Of a stretch of 64,000 nucleotides of DNA, positions 38,190-47,978 are shown one piece after another. Source of the DNA: Gluconobacter cerinus (GTDB lineage: Bacteria; Pseudomonadota; Alphaproteobacteria; Acetobacterales; Acetobacteraceae); NCBI RefSeq assembly GCF_002723935.1, contig NZ_BEWM01000003.1:124001-188000 (forward strand). Reading direction: 5' to 3'. Both the position numbers and the translations under genes were made by a program. Each line of letters starts with the position of its first letter. Position 1 is the first letter of the stretch. The notes beneath the pieces were generated by a model. That model was given only the letters and a program-made list of their open reading frames with translations, was not told where the DNA came from and made no database searches.

Positions 38190-38243
38190 TTGACCTTTGT
38201 GACAGCATGGGTCATCTGGAACCTAATCAGGACTTCATAAGTC
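38190..38243 (+). promoter_or_regulatory. suf operon control region with an IscR-like palindrome
   Basis: The palindrome GACTTCATAAGTC (38231-38243) has the GACT-N5-AGTC spacing of IscR type-1 sites. A possible -35 TTGACC (38190-38195) lies upstream; the -10 is poor (CATCTG at 38213-38218). The site lies 31 bases before the Rrf2 gene, where binding would block transcription. Confidence 0.5.
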
Positions 38244-38273
38244 TTGAATGAATGTAATGTGAGTGTGCAAGCT

Positions 38274-38756
38274 ATGCTGAGGCTCTCCAAACTAGCCGAT
38301 TATGCCACCGTCCTCCTTGTCCACCTCGGACAGCACGAGGGTCTGGCAACAGCCGCCGCGCTGGCAGGAGAGACCGGAGTACCCGAGCCAACCGTTGCAA
38401 AGCTGCTTAAGGGTTTGGCTTCGAGCGGACTCGTCATCTCTCATCGAGGGGCACGTGGCGGTTATCGGCTGGCAGGTGCGCTGGAAGAAATTACGATCGC
38501 CACGGTTATCGCCGTTGTTGATGGTCCGATTTCAATTACAGCCTGCTGCGACGGTCGGGAGTGCGAACATAGCTCCCTGTGTGGCCTTTCGGGGCAATGG
38601 GACATGGTGAATGACGCCATTCTCCGAACGCTCAACAGTATTACGCTTGCGGATATGGACCGACATTCCGTTCTACATAGCGGGAAGGAGCCCAAGGAGC
38701 CTTCTCTCGACACTACCGGCGCCGGGCCAGTCCCCGTGGCTGATCCGGTCAACTGA
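38274..38756 (+). CDS. Rrf2-family SUF operon regulator (IscR-like)
   Basis: A 160-residue winged-helix regulator. MLRLSKLADYATVLLVHLG and the recognition region VPEPTVAKLLKGLASSGLV are typical of Rrf2 proteins. Cysteines at 91/92, 97 and 103 match the spacing of the IscR cluster ligands, so it probably senses Fe-S status and represses the operon. The ATG at 38274 gives the family start. Twelve bases separate it from sufB. Confidence 0.9.
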   Translation: MLRLSKLADYATVLLVHLGQHEGLATAAALAGETGVPEPTVAKLLKGLASSGLVISHRGARGGYRLAGALEEITIATVIAVVDGPISITACCDGRECEHSSLCGLSGQWDMVNDAILRTLNSITLADMDRHSVLHSGKEPKEPSLDTTGAGPVPVADPVN

Positions 38757-38768
38757 GGACACCAAATC

Positions 38769-40256
38769 ATGCCAGCTGTGACGGAGACCCGCGAGACAGT
38801 CGAAAAGCTCGCGAAGTCCAGTTACGAGTGGGGCTTCGAGACTGATATCGAAATGGATATCGCTCCCAAGGGCCTGAATGAAGATACGGTTCGCCTGATC
38901 TCGGAGCATAAGAGAGAGCCTGAGTGGATGCTGGAATGGCGTCTCAAGGCTTTCCGCATGTGGCTGGAAATGAAAGAGCCTGAATGGGCCAAAGTCAGCC
39001 ACCCTCCGATTGATTATCAGGATGCGCATTACTTCGCTCAGCCCAAGAAGAAGCCTGGCCCGAAAAGTCTGGATGAAGTCGATCCCGAACTTCTCAAGAC
39101 CTATGCCAAGCTAGGTATTCCGCTGCATGAGCAGGCGTTGCTGGCTGGTGTCGAAGGTGCTGAAGATCAGAAGCGTCTGCCTGTTGCCGTTGACGCTGTT
39201 TTTGACAGCGTGTCGGTTGCTACCACCTTCCGCAAGACGCTTGAAGAAGCCGGTGTCATCTTCTGCCCGATTTCGGATGCCATTCGCGAACATCCGGATC
39301 TCGTAAAGCAGTATCTTGGTTCGGTTGTACCAGCCGCTGACAATTTCTTTGCGGCACTGAATTCCGCCGTCTTTACGGATGGGTCGTTTGTGTTCGTTCC
39401 AAAGGGTGTGCGTTGCCCGATGGAGCTCTCCACGTACTTCCGGATCAACGCCCGCAATACCGGCCAGTTCGAGCGGACCCTGATTATCGTCGAAGATGGC
39501 GCGAGCGTCTCTTATCTGGAGGGGTGTACGGCTCCCCAGAGAGATGAAAACCAGCTTCATGCGGCGGTTGTCGAGCTGATTGCGATGGATGATGCGTCCA
39601 TCAAGTACTCTACGGTGCAGAACTGGTATCCGGGAGACGACGAAGGTCGCGGTGGCATTTATAACTTCGTGACGAAGCGCGGAGCCTGCCGCGGCGCACG
39701 GTCCAAGATTTCCTGGACGCAGGTTGAAACCGGGTCTGCGATTACGTGGAAGTATCCATCCTGCGTTTTGGCAGGCGAGGGCTCGGTTGGCGAATTCTAC
39801 TCTGTTGCTGTGACCAACAATCATCAGCAGGCCGATACAGGTACGAAAATGATTCATCTGGCGCCGAATACGCGCTCGACGATCATTGCCAAGACCATCT
39901 CGGCCGGTCGCTCTGACAGCACATATCGTGGTCTTGTTCGTATGCAGCCGAAGGCACGCAATGCGCGCAATTTCACGCAGTGCGACAGTCTGCTGATTGG
40001 TGATCAGTGTGGTGCACATACGGTTCCGTATATCGAGAGCCGCAACATGACCGCGCGTATCGAGCACGAAGCAACGACGTCTAAAATCTCCGAAGACCAG
40101 CTCTTCTACTGTCGCTCTCGCGGGCTTTCTGAAGAAGACGCAGTTGGTTTGATTGTTAACGGATTTTGCCGCGAGGTGCTCAAGGAGCTGCCAATGGAAT
40201 TCGCGGTCGAGGCTCAGAAGCTACTCCAGGTCAGCCTCGAAGGAAGTGTGGGTTAA
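38769..40256 (+). CDS. sufB: Fe-S cluster scaffold subunit SufB
   Basis: A 495-residue scaffold subunit on which clusters are built. [26 protein letters not shown] and [18 protein letters not shown] are family motifs, and the C-terminal [17 protein letters not shown] segment carries a conserved Cys. It forms SufBC2D with its neighbours. sufC starts four bases after its stop. Confidence 0.96.
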   Translation: MPAVTETRETVEKLAKSSYEWGFETDIEMDIAPKGLNEDTVRLISEHKREPEWMLEWRLKAFRMWLEMKEPEWAKVSHPPIDYQDAHYFAQPKKKPGPKSLDEVDPELLKTYAKLGIPLHEQALLAGVEGAEDQKRLPVAVDAVFDSVSVATTFRKTLEEAGVIFCPISDAIREHPDLVKQYLGSVVPAADNFFAALNSAVFTDGSFVFVPKGVRCPMELSTYFRINARNTGQFERTLIIVEDGASVSYLEGCTAPQRDENQLHAAVVELIAMDDASIKYSTVQNWYPGDDEGRGGIYNFVTKRGACRGARSKISWTQVETGSAITWKYPSCVLAGEGSVGEFYSVAVTNNHQQADTGTKMIHLAPNTRSTIIAKTISAGRSDSTYRGLVRMQPKARNARNFTQCDSLLIGDQCGAHTVPYIESRNMTARIEHEATTSKISEDQLFYCRSRGLSEEDAVGLIVNGFCREVLKELPMEFAVEAQKLLQVSLEGSVG

Positions 40257-40259
40257 GAC

Positions 40260-41030
40260 ATGAATGATTTTCTCAAGATCCAGGGCCTCGAAGCACGCAT
40301 TGATGCCGATGGGACGCCAAAGGAAATCCTGAAAGGGATCGACCTCGAAATTCCAAAGGGCGAAATTCATGCCATCATGGGCCCAAATGGCTCGGGCAAA
40401 TCTACGCTCTCCTATGTCCTTTCCGGCCGCGATGACTATGAAGTAACGGGCGGAAGCGCGACCTTTAAAGGCCAGGATCTTCTAGCTCTGGACCCGGAAG
40501 AGCGTGCGGCTTTGGGCGTGTTTCTCGCATTCCAGTCTCCCGTCGAGCTACCGGGCGTCAATAACGCCAATTTTCTGCGGACAGCCGTCAATGCTGTGCG
40601 CCGTGCGCGTGGTGAAGACGAACTGGACGCTGTTGCTTTCCTGAAGGCTGTCCGGGCTGAGACCAAGCGTCTGTCCATGTCTGACGAAATGCTCAAGCGT
40701 GCTGTTAATGTAGGCTTCTCCGGCGGTGAGAAGAAGCGTAATGAAGTGCTCCAGATGCGCTTGCTGCAGCCCTCTTTCGCTATTCTCGACGAGACAGACA
40801 GTGGTCTGGATATTGATGCCCTGCGTATCGTTGCAGATGGCGTGAATTCTCTTCGCGGGCCTGACTTCTCGGCGCTTGTCATCACGCATCATCAGCGTCT
40901 GCTCGATTACATCGTTCCTGACCGTGTGCATGTCATGGCCAAGGGCAAGATCATCTTTAGTGGTGGTCCGGAAGTGGCGAAAACGCTTGAGAAGCAGGGC
41001 TACACCCAGTTCCTTGAGGCTGCAGCGTGA
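40260..41030 (+). CDS. sufC: Fe-S assembly ATPase SufC
   Basis: A 256-residue ABC-type ATPase. Walker A GPNGSGKST, signature FSGGEKKRNEVLQ and Walker B AILDETDSGLD are intact. It powers conformational change of SufB-SufD. The stop overlaps the sufD GTG start. Confidence 0.97.
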   Translation: MNDFLKIQGLEARIDADGTPKEILKGIDLEIPKGEIHAIMGPNGSGKSTLSYVLSGRDDYEVTGGSATFKGQDLLALDPEERAALGVFLAFQSPVELPGVNNANFLRTAVNAVRRARGEDELDAVAFLKAVRAETKRLSMSDEMLKRAVNVGFSGGEKKRNEVLQMRLLQPSFAILDETDSGLDIDALRIVADGVNSLRGPDFSALVITHHQRLLDYIVPDRVHVMAKGKIIFSGGPEVAKTLEKQGYTQFLEAAA

Positions 41031-42220
41031 GTACAGGGACCGCAGTTCAGTCGTCCCCCGCCCTGAGCGCTTTCGTCGGGCGTGCAGCGGGACATGGCTC
41101 TGTTCTGGCTGAGCGCGGGATTCCCACGCGGCGTGTTGAGGCATGGCGATATACGCCCCTGCGGGCCTTTACGGAAACGGTGTGGAACGAAGCGCCTGCA
41201 CTGTCGGATCACGACGTACAGTCGCTGTTGGATGCGCTGGCGTTGCCAAAGGCGGAAAGCCGTGCGGTTTTCGCGAATGGGCAGGAAGCTGCATCTCAAA
41301 CACGCCTTTCGGAAAATCTCGTTCGTTCGCAGGGTGAAGCCGTTGACCCGTTAGAGGATCGCTTTTCAGCTATTCTCAATGCAGCCCTGCGTCAGAATGG
41401 TTTGTCCATTCGCGTGCCTGCAGGCGTTGCTGCTGGAACGCTGGTCCTCGTTTCCCTCACCTCAGGGAACGCCATTTCTACACATCTGCGCCATCAGATT
41501 GTTCTGGAAGACGGTGCATCTCTGACGGTGTTCGATTTTAACGCAGGGGACGGTCAGTATGTGACCAACCCGCGGTTTGACATTGTGGTTGGGAAGGGTG
41601 CCCAGCTGAATCACGTCAAACTGCAGCGTGAGGGCGCGGACGCGGGGCATCTTGCTCTTGTTTATGCATCCGTGGACGCGAACGGAAACTACGACAGCTT
41701 TACCCTGAATCAGGGTAGTGAGCTGGCGCGGCACGAAGTTGTTGCGACGCTAACCCAAGCCCATGCACAGGTCCATGTGAACGGAATTCAGATCGTGGAT
41801 GGCACGCGCCTGAACGACCTGACGTCCATGATTCATCATGCAGCGCCTGATTGTGGATCGCGCCAAACGGTTAAGACTGTGCTCTCCGAGAGCGGACAGG
41901 GCGTGTTCCAAGGCAAGATTCTCGTCGATCGTGTTGCCCAGAAGACTGACGGCTATCAGATGAATCAGGCGCTTCTTCTGTCAGATAAGGCGCAGATTAA
42001 CAGTAAGCCTGAGCTGGAAATTTACGCGGATGACGTGAAGTGCAGCCATGGCGCGACTGTGGGCGCACTGGATGACGAGCAGCTTTTCTATCTGCGCTCT
42101 CGTGGTGTGCCAGAAGCAGAAGCGCGCGCTATTCTCGTTCAGGCCTTCCTTCTGGATGCACTTGATCTCGTAACAGACGAGACCCTGCGCGACGTACTGA
42201 TCCGGAGCATCACAGCATGA
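41027..42220 (+). CDS. sufD: Fe-S assembly protein SufD
   Basis: A 397-residue partner of SufB with the shared beta-helix core (QINSKPELEIYADDVKCSHG, then DEQLFYLRSRGVPEAEAR). The N-terminal ~120 residues are poorly conserved. Starts with GTG overlapping the sufC stop; its stop overlaps sufS. Confidence 0.94.
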   Translation: MSTGTAVQSSPALSAFVGRAAGHGSVLAERGIPTRRVEAWRYTPLRAFTETVWNEAPALSDHDVQSLLDALALPKAESRAVFANGQEAASQTRLSENLVRSQGEAVDPLEDRFSAILNAALRQNGLSIRVPAGVAAGTLVLVSLTSGNAISTHLRHQIVLEDGASLTVFDFNAGDGQYVTNPRFDIVVGKGAQLNHVKLQREGADAGHLALVYASVDANGNYDSFTLNQGSELARHEVVATLTQAHAQVHVNGIQIVDGTRLNDLTSMIHHAAPDCGSRQTVKTVLSESGQGVFQGKILVDRVAQKTDGYQMNQALLLSDKAQINSKPELEIYADDVKCSHGATVGALDDEQLFYLRSRGVPEAEARAILVQAFLLDALDLVTDETLRDVLIRSITA

Positions 42221-43428
42221 CGCCGGCCGTACGCGCGCAGTTTCCGATCCTGTCTGAGCAGGTGCATGGTCGCCCGCTCGTCTTTCTCGACAGCGCCGCT
42301 TCAGCCCAGAAGCCGGAATGCGTGATCGAAGCTATGCGCGATGCGGCGTATCATCAGTACGCCAACATTCATCGCGGCTTGCACTGGATGAGTGAGCGGA
42401 CAACAGAAGCTTACGAACGTACGCGTGATGCTGTCGCAGGGCTCGTCAATGCACCCGATCGCCATGAAGTTGTCTTCACGCGAAACAGTACAGAGGCCAT
42501 CAATCTGGTAGCGCACAGTCTTGGCTCTTTGATGAAGCCAGGGCAGGCGGTTCTGATTTCGGAACTGGAGCATCATGCCAATATTGTCCCATGGCTTATG
42601 CTGCGGGACAGGGTTGGTATCGAACTCCGTGTGGCACCAATGGATGAGAGTGGTGACATCGATCTTGAGGCGTATGAAGCGCTTCTGGACGATGGCAATG
42701 TCGCTCTCGTATCCATTACGCATATGTCGAACGTGCTGGGGACCGTTACGCCTGCCAAAAAACTGGCAGAAATTGCTCATGCTCATGGCGCGCGCATCCT
42801 GTTTGATGGGTCGCAGTCTGTCGTACATCGGAAAATCGATGTGCAGGATATCGGAGCAGACTTTTTTACCTTCACTGGCCATAAGCTTTATGGGCCAACA
42901 GGTATCGGCGTGCTCTGGGGTAAGCGGGAGCTTCTAGATGCCATGCCGCCGTTCCTGGGTGGTGGCGAGATGATCCAGAATGTCTCTTTCGAGCGTGCGA
43001 CCTGGGCGACTGTCCCTCATAAATTCGAAGCGGGAACCCCTGCCATTCTGGAAACGATTGGTCTGGGCGCGGCCGTTAAGTTCGTGGAGGGGATTGGCTA
43101 CGACGCCATCTCTCGTCACGAAACAGCCTTGACCACATATGCCGAGCAGCGTCTGGGCGAGGTTGAGGGGCTTAAAGTTCTTGGGTCTCCGCAGGTTCGT
43201 GGTGGCGTTCTGTCCTTCGTGATGGACGGCGCTCATCCCCATGATCTGGCTACCTTGCTGGATCAGTTGGGAATTGCGATCCGTGCTGGTCAGCATTGTG
43301 CGGAGCCGCTTGTCCGTCGTCTCGGTGTGCATGCTACGGCACGCGCCAGCTTCGGTATTTACACGACACAGGATGAGATTGACGTCCTGATCACAGGCCT
43401 TGAACGGGCACGGAAGATGCTCACATGA
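42217..43428 (+). CDS. sufS: Cysteine desulfurase SufS
   Basis: A 403-residue PLP enzyme releasing sulfur from cysteine. PLP Lys in FTGHKLYGPTGIG and the persulfide Cys in IRAGQHCAEPL, a type II (SufS/CsdA) loop. It overlaps sufD and sufT by four bases on each side. Confidence 0.95.
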   Translation: MTPAVRAQFPILSEQVHGRPLVFLDSAASAQKPECVIEAMRDAAYHQYANIHRGLHWMSERTTEAYERTRDAVAGLVNAPDRHEVVFTRNSTEAINLVAHSLGSLMKPGQAVLISELEHHANIVPWLMLRDRVGIELRVAPMDESGDIDLEAYEALLDDGNVALVSITHMSNVLGTVTPAKKLAEIAHAHGARILFDGSQSVVHRKIDVQDIGADFFTFTGHKLYGPTGIGVLWGKRELLDAMPPFLGGGEMIQNVSFERATWATVPHKFEAGTPAILETIGLGAAVKFVEGIGYDAISRHETALTTYAEQRLGEVEGLKVLGSPQVRGGVLSFVMDGAHPHDLATLLDQLGIAIRAGQHCAEPLVRRLGVHATARASFGIYTTQDEIDVLITGLERARKMLT

Positions 43429-43793
43429 GTGATGCCATGACCGAACAACACCCCATTGATGAGAGCACTCCCGTAACAGGTGAGGGCACCGGCCCGGACC
43501 AGGACGCTGTTATAGCGGCCATTGCGACCGTTTATGACCCGGAAATTCCGGTAAATATTTATGAGCTGGGCCTGATCTACGCGATTGACCTGCATGATGA
43601 CGGCCGGGTCAATGTAGAAATGACCCTGACAGCTCCAAATTGTCCGAGTGCTCAGGAACTGCCGGAAATGGTGCGTGACGCCATTCTGAAAGTGCCAAAT
43701 GTGACGAATGCCACTGTGGAAATCGTATGGGATCCGCCGTGGGACATGAGCCGCATGAGTGATGATGCGCGTCTTGCGCTTAATATGTTCTGA
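43425..43793 (+). CDS. sufT: SUF-linked DUF59/MIP18 protein SufT
   Basis: A 122-residue MIP18-family protein (YDPEIPVNIYELGLIYAI, LTAPNCPSAQELPEMV with one conserved Cys). SufT helps mature Fe-S proteins. The first ~30 residues are a variable extension. Confidence 0.9.
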   Translation: MSDAMTEQHPIDESTPVTGEGTGPDQDAVIAAIATVYDPEIPVNIYELGLIYAIDLHDDGRVNVEMTLTAPNCPSAQELPEMVRDAILKVPNVTNATVEIVWDPPWDMSRMSDDARLALNMF

Positions 43794-43810
43794 TCTGAGG
43801 GGCAAAAGTC

Positions 43811-44167
43811 ATGTCTGAAACCCTGACACGTCGACCACTTCCCGCTCTGATGTCTGTGTCTGATCGTGCTGCTGAGAGGTTGCGCGTTCTCTATGCCGGC
43901 GCTCATCAGGGACAACTTTTACGCATTGGTGTGGGCACGCGAGGCTGTTCAGGCCTGTCTTACGAAATGACTTTTGTGGATGAGCCAGCCGTAACGGACG
44001 AGCGCGTAGAAGACCAAGGTGTGACCCTGCTTGTTGATCGCAAGGCCACACTTTTTCTAACGGGAACAGTCATGGACTACGAGATCAAGGATCTCGAAGC
44101 CGGATTTACCTTCAGGAATCCAAATGAGAAGGGACGTTGTGGTTGCGGCGAGAGTTTTCACGTTTGA
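43811..44167 (+). CDS. sufA: A-type Fe-S carrier SufA
   Basis: A 118-residue HesB-type carrier with the three cluster cysteines: one in GTRGCSGLSYEM and two in RCGCGESF. GAGGGG precedes the start. Its last 56 bases overlap the 3' end of the convergent methyltransferase gene. Confidence 0.92.
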   Translation: MSETLTRRPLPALMSVSDRAAERLRVLYAGAHQGQLLRIGVGTRGCSGLSYEMTFVDEPAVTDERVEDQGVTLLVDRKATLFLTGTVMDYEIKDLEAGFTFRNPNEKGRCGCGESFHV

Positions 44168-45437
44168 TCCGTTTAGGATCACGTGAAAATACCAGAACCG
44201 TTTCCACTTCTGTGGACCAGAGGAACTGGTCCACAATTGTCCAGTTCAGGACTGAATAGCCTGCCTCTTTTAATGCACGGCCATCTTTTTCCAACGCAGC
44301 AGGATTACAGCTCACATAGACGATGTCTTTAACGCCAGACTTGGCGAGTGGCATTGTCTGTGCACCAGCACCAGCATAAGGCGGATCAAGAACGACAGCT
44401 CGCGTTGACTTCAGATCCTGAGGCAGAAGAGGCTGACGCATAAGATCACGATGGAATCCGTCCACCCGTCGACCGCCTGCTGCGGCCTTTAAGCAAGTTG
44501 CAGCAGCAAGATCGCCTTCATACGCTATTACGCGGCCTTTTTCCGACATGGGGAATGTCAGAGTACCGCAGCCTGCGAAAAGCTCGACTGTGATATCTTT
44601 TTTGTTGAGTGGCGGAAGCCCATCAACAACAGCCTGTACAATGGCGTTTTCCGCATCTTCAGTCGCCTGAAGAAAGGCAGCAGGAGGCGGAGTGATTTCC
44701 ACGCCTCCAAATGCTTCCTTGACTGCCCGCGTCTGTGAGACCGTTTCAATAGAACGATCTTTCGGGTTTTGCCATGAAATCCGCGGCAGTCCGTGTTGCC
44801 TCCCGAAGGCGGCAAGTTTCGTGCGGTCAGCGGTAGTCAACTCAGCTGGCGTCGAAAGCGTCAGGTCTGGCCCACTATCCAAAAGATTGAGGACTAAGCC
44901 TCCACGGCCGGTCAACGCACCCAGAGAAGACAGGACCTCACGGAGTGGCTTCAGCAAAGCAAAAAGGGTCGGGTGCAGGACATGACACTCCGTCATATCC
45001 ACCGGATCGCCATTGCGTCGATGAAGCCCGAGGATAACGCCACCTGGAACACGCTGGATCGCGAGGTCCATGCGTCGGCGCGTGTATGACGGCGTTTGAT
45101 AACGCTGTGGAACAGGAAGATCTTCAAAGCCCGCTGCTGTTAGAGCTTCAGCGACTCGCGTTGTCTTCCAGTCCAGCAGCGCAGGCAATGACATCTGTTG
45201 AATCGCACAGCCACCGCATTCGCCAAAGAGAGTGCACGGAGGTGCAACTCTATCTGACGACGGAGCCGTAATTTCAATCAGTTCAGGGCGCGTACCAGAA
45301 AAACGGGCTAGCACTTCCTCTCCTGGCAACGTGCCAGGAATGAAAAGAACATGCCCGTCGTGATGAGCCACGCCGTCAGCCGCAGCGCCTAAACCTTCAA
45401 TCCGGAGGGGAAAAGCTCCGGTCCCGGGGTTATTCAT
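44112..45437 (-). CDS. RNA m5U methyltransferase, TrmA/RlmD family
   Basis: A 441-residue SAM-dependent enzyme. A TRAM-like N-terminus is followed by a Fe-S cysteine set (C68, C74, C77 in CTLFGECGGC, plus a later Cys), the SAM motif LFAGCGTLTFP, VLDPPYAGAG and the catalytic Cys in VYVSCNPAAL. It modifies a uridine in 23S rRNA or tRNA; which one is not clear. The ATG at 45437 overlaps the helicase stop, so the genes are coupled. It depends on Fe-S clusters made by the neighbouring suf operon. Confidence 0.88.
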   Translation of the reverse strand: MNNPGTGAFPLRIEGLGAAADGVAHHDGHVLFIPGTLPGEEVLARFSGTRPELIEITAPSSDRVAPPCTLFGECGGCAIQQMSLPALLDWKTTRVAEALTAAGFEDLPVPQRYQTPSYTRRRMDLAIQRVPGGVILGLHRRNGDPVDMTECHVLHPTLFALLKPLREVLSSLGALTGRGGLVLNLLDSGPDLTLSTPAELTTADRTKLAAFGRQHGLPRISWQNPKDRSIETVSQTRAVKEAFGGVEITPPPAAFLQATEDAENAIVQAVVDGLPPLNKKDITVELFAGCGTLTFPMSEKGRVIAYEGDLAAATCLKAAAGGRRVDGFHRDLMRQPLLPQDLKSTRAVVLDPPYAGAGAQTMPLAKSGVKDIVYVSCNPAALEKDGRALKEAGYSVLNWTIVDQFLWSTEVETVLVFSRDPKRIKRENSRRNHNVPSHLDS

Positions 45438-47889
45438 CACCGTAATGACGAGCATCGTGCTGAACGGGAAGGGTCAGGTCTGTTTCGGCTGCCACCGACA
45501 GCCTGTGTCGCCGAGGCACCAGCATGAATGCAGGTGTATCGCCGCCAAAGCCTGTCTTCGGCGCATCGTTTTCAAAGGCAGGGGCAAGTTCAACGGACTG
45601 GCGATCATGAGGAGCAGGCTGCGCAACGGGGGTTGCAACAGGCTGTGGCGCGTTTGCCACCTGTGTCTCGTCACGATCCGTGCGATTGCGCTTGCGCCCT
45701 CCACGTCGGCGCTTGTTACGGCGCTGTCCTTCCGATTCGTCCTCGATGCTGGATTCTTCGGAAGTCTGCGATGGGAGTGCCTGCGTGGGTGTCTGAATCA
45801 GGCGACCGTTCTCGTCTTCCTGAGCCCAATCAACGGACTGTATTCCGGCGAATTCCAGACGGGGAATAACCTTCCCTGTCAGGGTTTCAATTGCGTCCAG
45901 GAGGCGGCGGTCACGCGGTCCAGCAATGCTGAAGGCATGACCATGCTTACCGGCACGACCGGTGCGTCCGATGCGATGCACATAGTCTTCCGCATTGAAC
46001 GGCAGATCAAAATTGAAAACATGCGACAGACCGCCGATGTCAATTCCACGCCCGGCAACGTCAGAGCAGACCAGAATCTTCAGCTCGCCAGACTTGAAGC
46101 TATCAAGCGTCGAAAAGCGTAAGGACTGTGCCAGATCGCCATGCAGATGACCTGCGGCGAATCCATGCTTTGTCAGATAACGCTGGAGCATGTCCACGTC
46201 GCGCTTGCGGTTACAGAACACAATGGCGTTCTGAACATTTTGCGCCTGAAGCAGCTTACGCAGTGCCCGGCGCTTCTCGTCTTCTTCAACGACGATCAGG
46301 CCTTCTTCAATCGTGGTCGCAACAGAAGATGGGCGGGAGACCGTGATCTGTACCGGATTTCTCAGGAACGCATCTGCAAGGCGACGAATTTCCGGTGCCA
46401 TAGTGGCGGAGAAGAAAAGCGTCTGGCGATTTGCGGGCAGCAGGCTGACGATTTTTTCAATATCGGGAATAAATCCCATATCGAGCATACGGTCAGCTTC
46501 GTCGATAACCAGCGTGCTTGTCTGCGTCAGTAGCAGGCCGCCACGTCCGAACAGATCGAGGAGACGCCCCGGAGTCGCAATCAGAACATCCACGCCACGG
46601 TTCAGAACTTCGCGCTGTTCGGCCATGCTTTCACCGCCGATAAGCAGTGCATGAGTCAGGCGTAAGTGCTTGCCGTAAAGCTTGAAATTATCTGCAACCT
46701 GGAGGGCCAGCTCACGTGTCGGCTCAAGAATGAGCGAACGCGGCATTCTGGCCCGAGCGCGAGAACCAGACAGCTTCTCGATCATCGGAAGCGTGAAGGA
46801 TGCTGTCTTGCCCGTTCCGGTTTGAGCAACACCCAGAACGTCGTGCCCCTTCAAAACTTCAGGGATAGCCTGAGCCTGAATAGGAGTCGGGTGCTCGTAA
46901 CCGAGTTCCTGAATGGCGCGCATGATAGCGTCGGAAAGGCCAAGATCAGCAAAGCGCGGACGGTCTTCTGAGGTCTCAACAGCAACTACAACTTCAGCTT
47001 GGGCCGGCTCAGCTTTAATCTCAGCGACCACTTCCTGAATAGCTGGCGCAGTGACCGGAGCTTCAGCCTCGGGCCGAACCTTCCGAGGGCGTCCACGACG
47101 AGCTGGTGCTTTCGCTGGAGCCTCTGCTGCCTCTACCGGAGGAGCAACTTCAGAACGTGCTTCGGCTTCTGCTGGTTCAGGTGCGGACACCTCGGCTGCG
47201 ACAGCAGCTTTGGGTTTACGCCCGCGACGTGGCTTCGGTGTCTCGGCTGGCTCCACGGCTTCAGGTGTAGCCTCAACAGCAACGACTTTCGGTTTACGAC
47301 CGCGCTTTTTGGGAGCAGGCGCTGCGACTTCTTCAACGACAGCGTCACTCACAACCTTCGGCTTACGACCGCGGCGCTTGGGCGCAGGAGTTTCGGTTGC
47401 TTCCGGAGCAACAGCTTCGACGGACTCGGTTGTTTCCGGAGCTGGCTTGCGTGCCTTGCGGCGAGGAGTGCTCACAGTGTCAGTATCAACCGTCTCGCTC
47501 TTGGGGCGACGGCCACGACGTACTGGGGCAACTTCAGCAGTTTCTGGTGCGCTTTCCTCTTCGGAGATTGCAACTGCCTTCGTGCGCCGACGAGAAGGTG
47601 TTGCGGTCTTGGCAACGGCTTCTGTCTCTGTCTTTTGAGCGGCGGGACGACGACCGCGAGGCTTCTTTTCAGCTACGACCGGCTCAGGAGTAGCCGAATC
47701 GGCATCTTCCGTTTCGATCGGGGAATTCTTGATTGCCTTCGCACGGCTGCCTACGGGGCGTCCGCGTTTTGCAGGGGCAGAGGTACGGGGCTTGGAAGGA
47801 CCGGAGGTCGTTTTCGCGCTCAAATGACTCTCGAGACTCTCGTTGACGGTACAGACCTGACGGAATGGACCGGAGTTGAGGGCGGGCAC
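45430..47889 (-). CDS. DEAD-box RNA helicase (RhlE type) with AT-hook-rich N-terminal tail
   Basis: An 819-residue protein. The helicase core (about 310-680) has AQTGTGKTAS, VLVIDEADRMLDMGF, FFSATM, and HRIGRTGRAG. A basic C-terminal tail (NKRRRGGRKRNR) follows. The first ~275 residues are low-complexity Ala/Pro/Glu/Lys with seven AT-hook-like cores, among them KRGRPVGSR, RRGRKPKVV, KRGRKPKVV and RRGRPRKVR. Such a tail is unusual for RhlE and suggests DNA or RNA tethering. The start is a GTG at 47889 with a poor ribosome site; a TTG at 47826 is another option. Confidence 0.87.
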   Translation of the reverse strand: MPALNSGPFRQVCTVNESLESHLSAKTTSGPSKPRTSAPAKRGRPVGSRAKAIKNSPIETEDADSATPEPVVAEKKPRGRRPAAQKTETEAVAKTATPSRRRTKAVAISEEESAPETAEVAPVRRGRRPKSETVDTDTVSTPRRKARKPAPETTESVEAVAPEATETPAPKRRGRKPKVVSDAVVEEVAAPAPKKRGRKPKVVAVEATPEAVEPAETPKPRRGRKPKAAVAAEVSAPEPAEAEARSEVAPPVEAAEAPAKAPARRGRPRKVRPEAEAPVTAPAIQEVVAEIKAEPAQAEVVVAVETSEDRPRFADLGLSDAIMRAIQELGYEHPTPIQAQAIPEVLKGHDVLGVAQTGTGKTASFTLPMIEKLSGSRARARMPRSLILEPTRELALQVADNFKLYGKHLRLTHALLIGGESMAEQREVLNRGVDVLIATPGRLLDLFGRGGLLLTQTSTLVIDEADRMLDMGFIPDIEKIVSLLPANRQTLFFSATMAPEIRRLADAFLRNPVQITVSRPSSVATTIEEGLIVVEEDEKRRALRKLLQAQNVQNAIVFCNRKRDVDMLQRYLTKHGFAAGHLHGDLAQSLRFSTLDSFKSGELKILVCSDVAGRGIDIGGLSHVFNFDLPFNAEDYVHRIGRTGRAGKHGHAFSIAGPRDRRLLDAIETLTGKVIPRLEFAGIQSVDWAQEDENGRLIQTPTQALPSQTSEESSIEDESEGQRRNKRRRGGRKRNRTDRDETQVANAPQPVATPVAQPAPHDRQSVELAPAFENDAPKTGFGGDTPAFMLVPRRHRLSVAAETDLTLPVQHDARHYGDE

Positions 47890-47978
47890 ATGTCCCGCAA
47901 CTTTAAAGTGGTGCGTTATCGGCTAAACGCTGGAATGGCAAGCGATACAGCCCATGAAGCGCCATATCGCTACCACAA

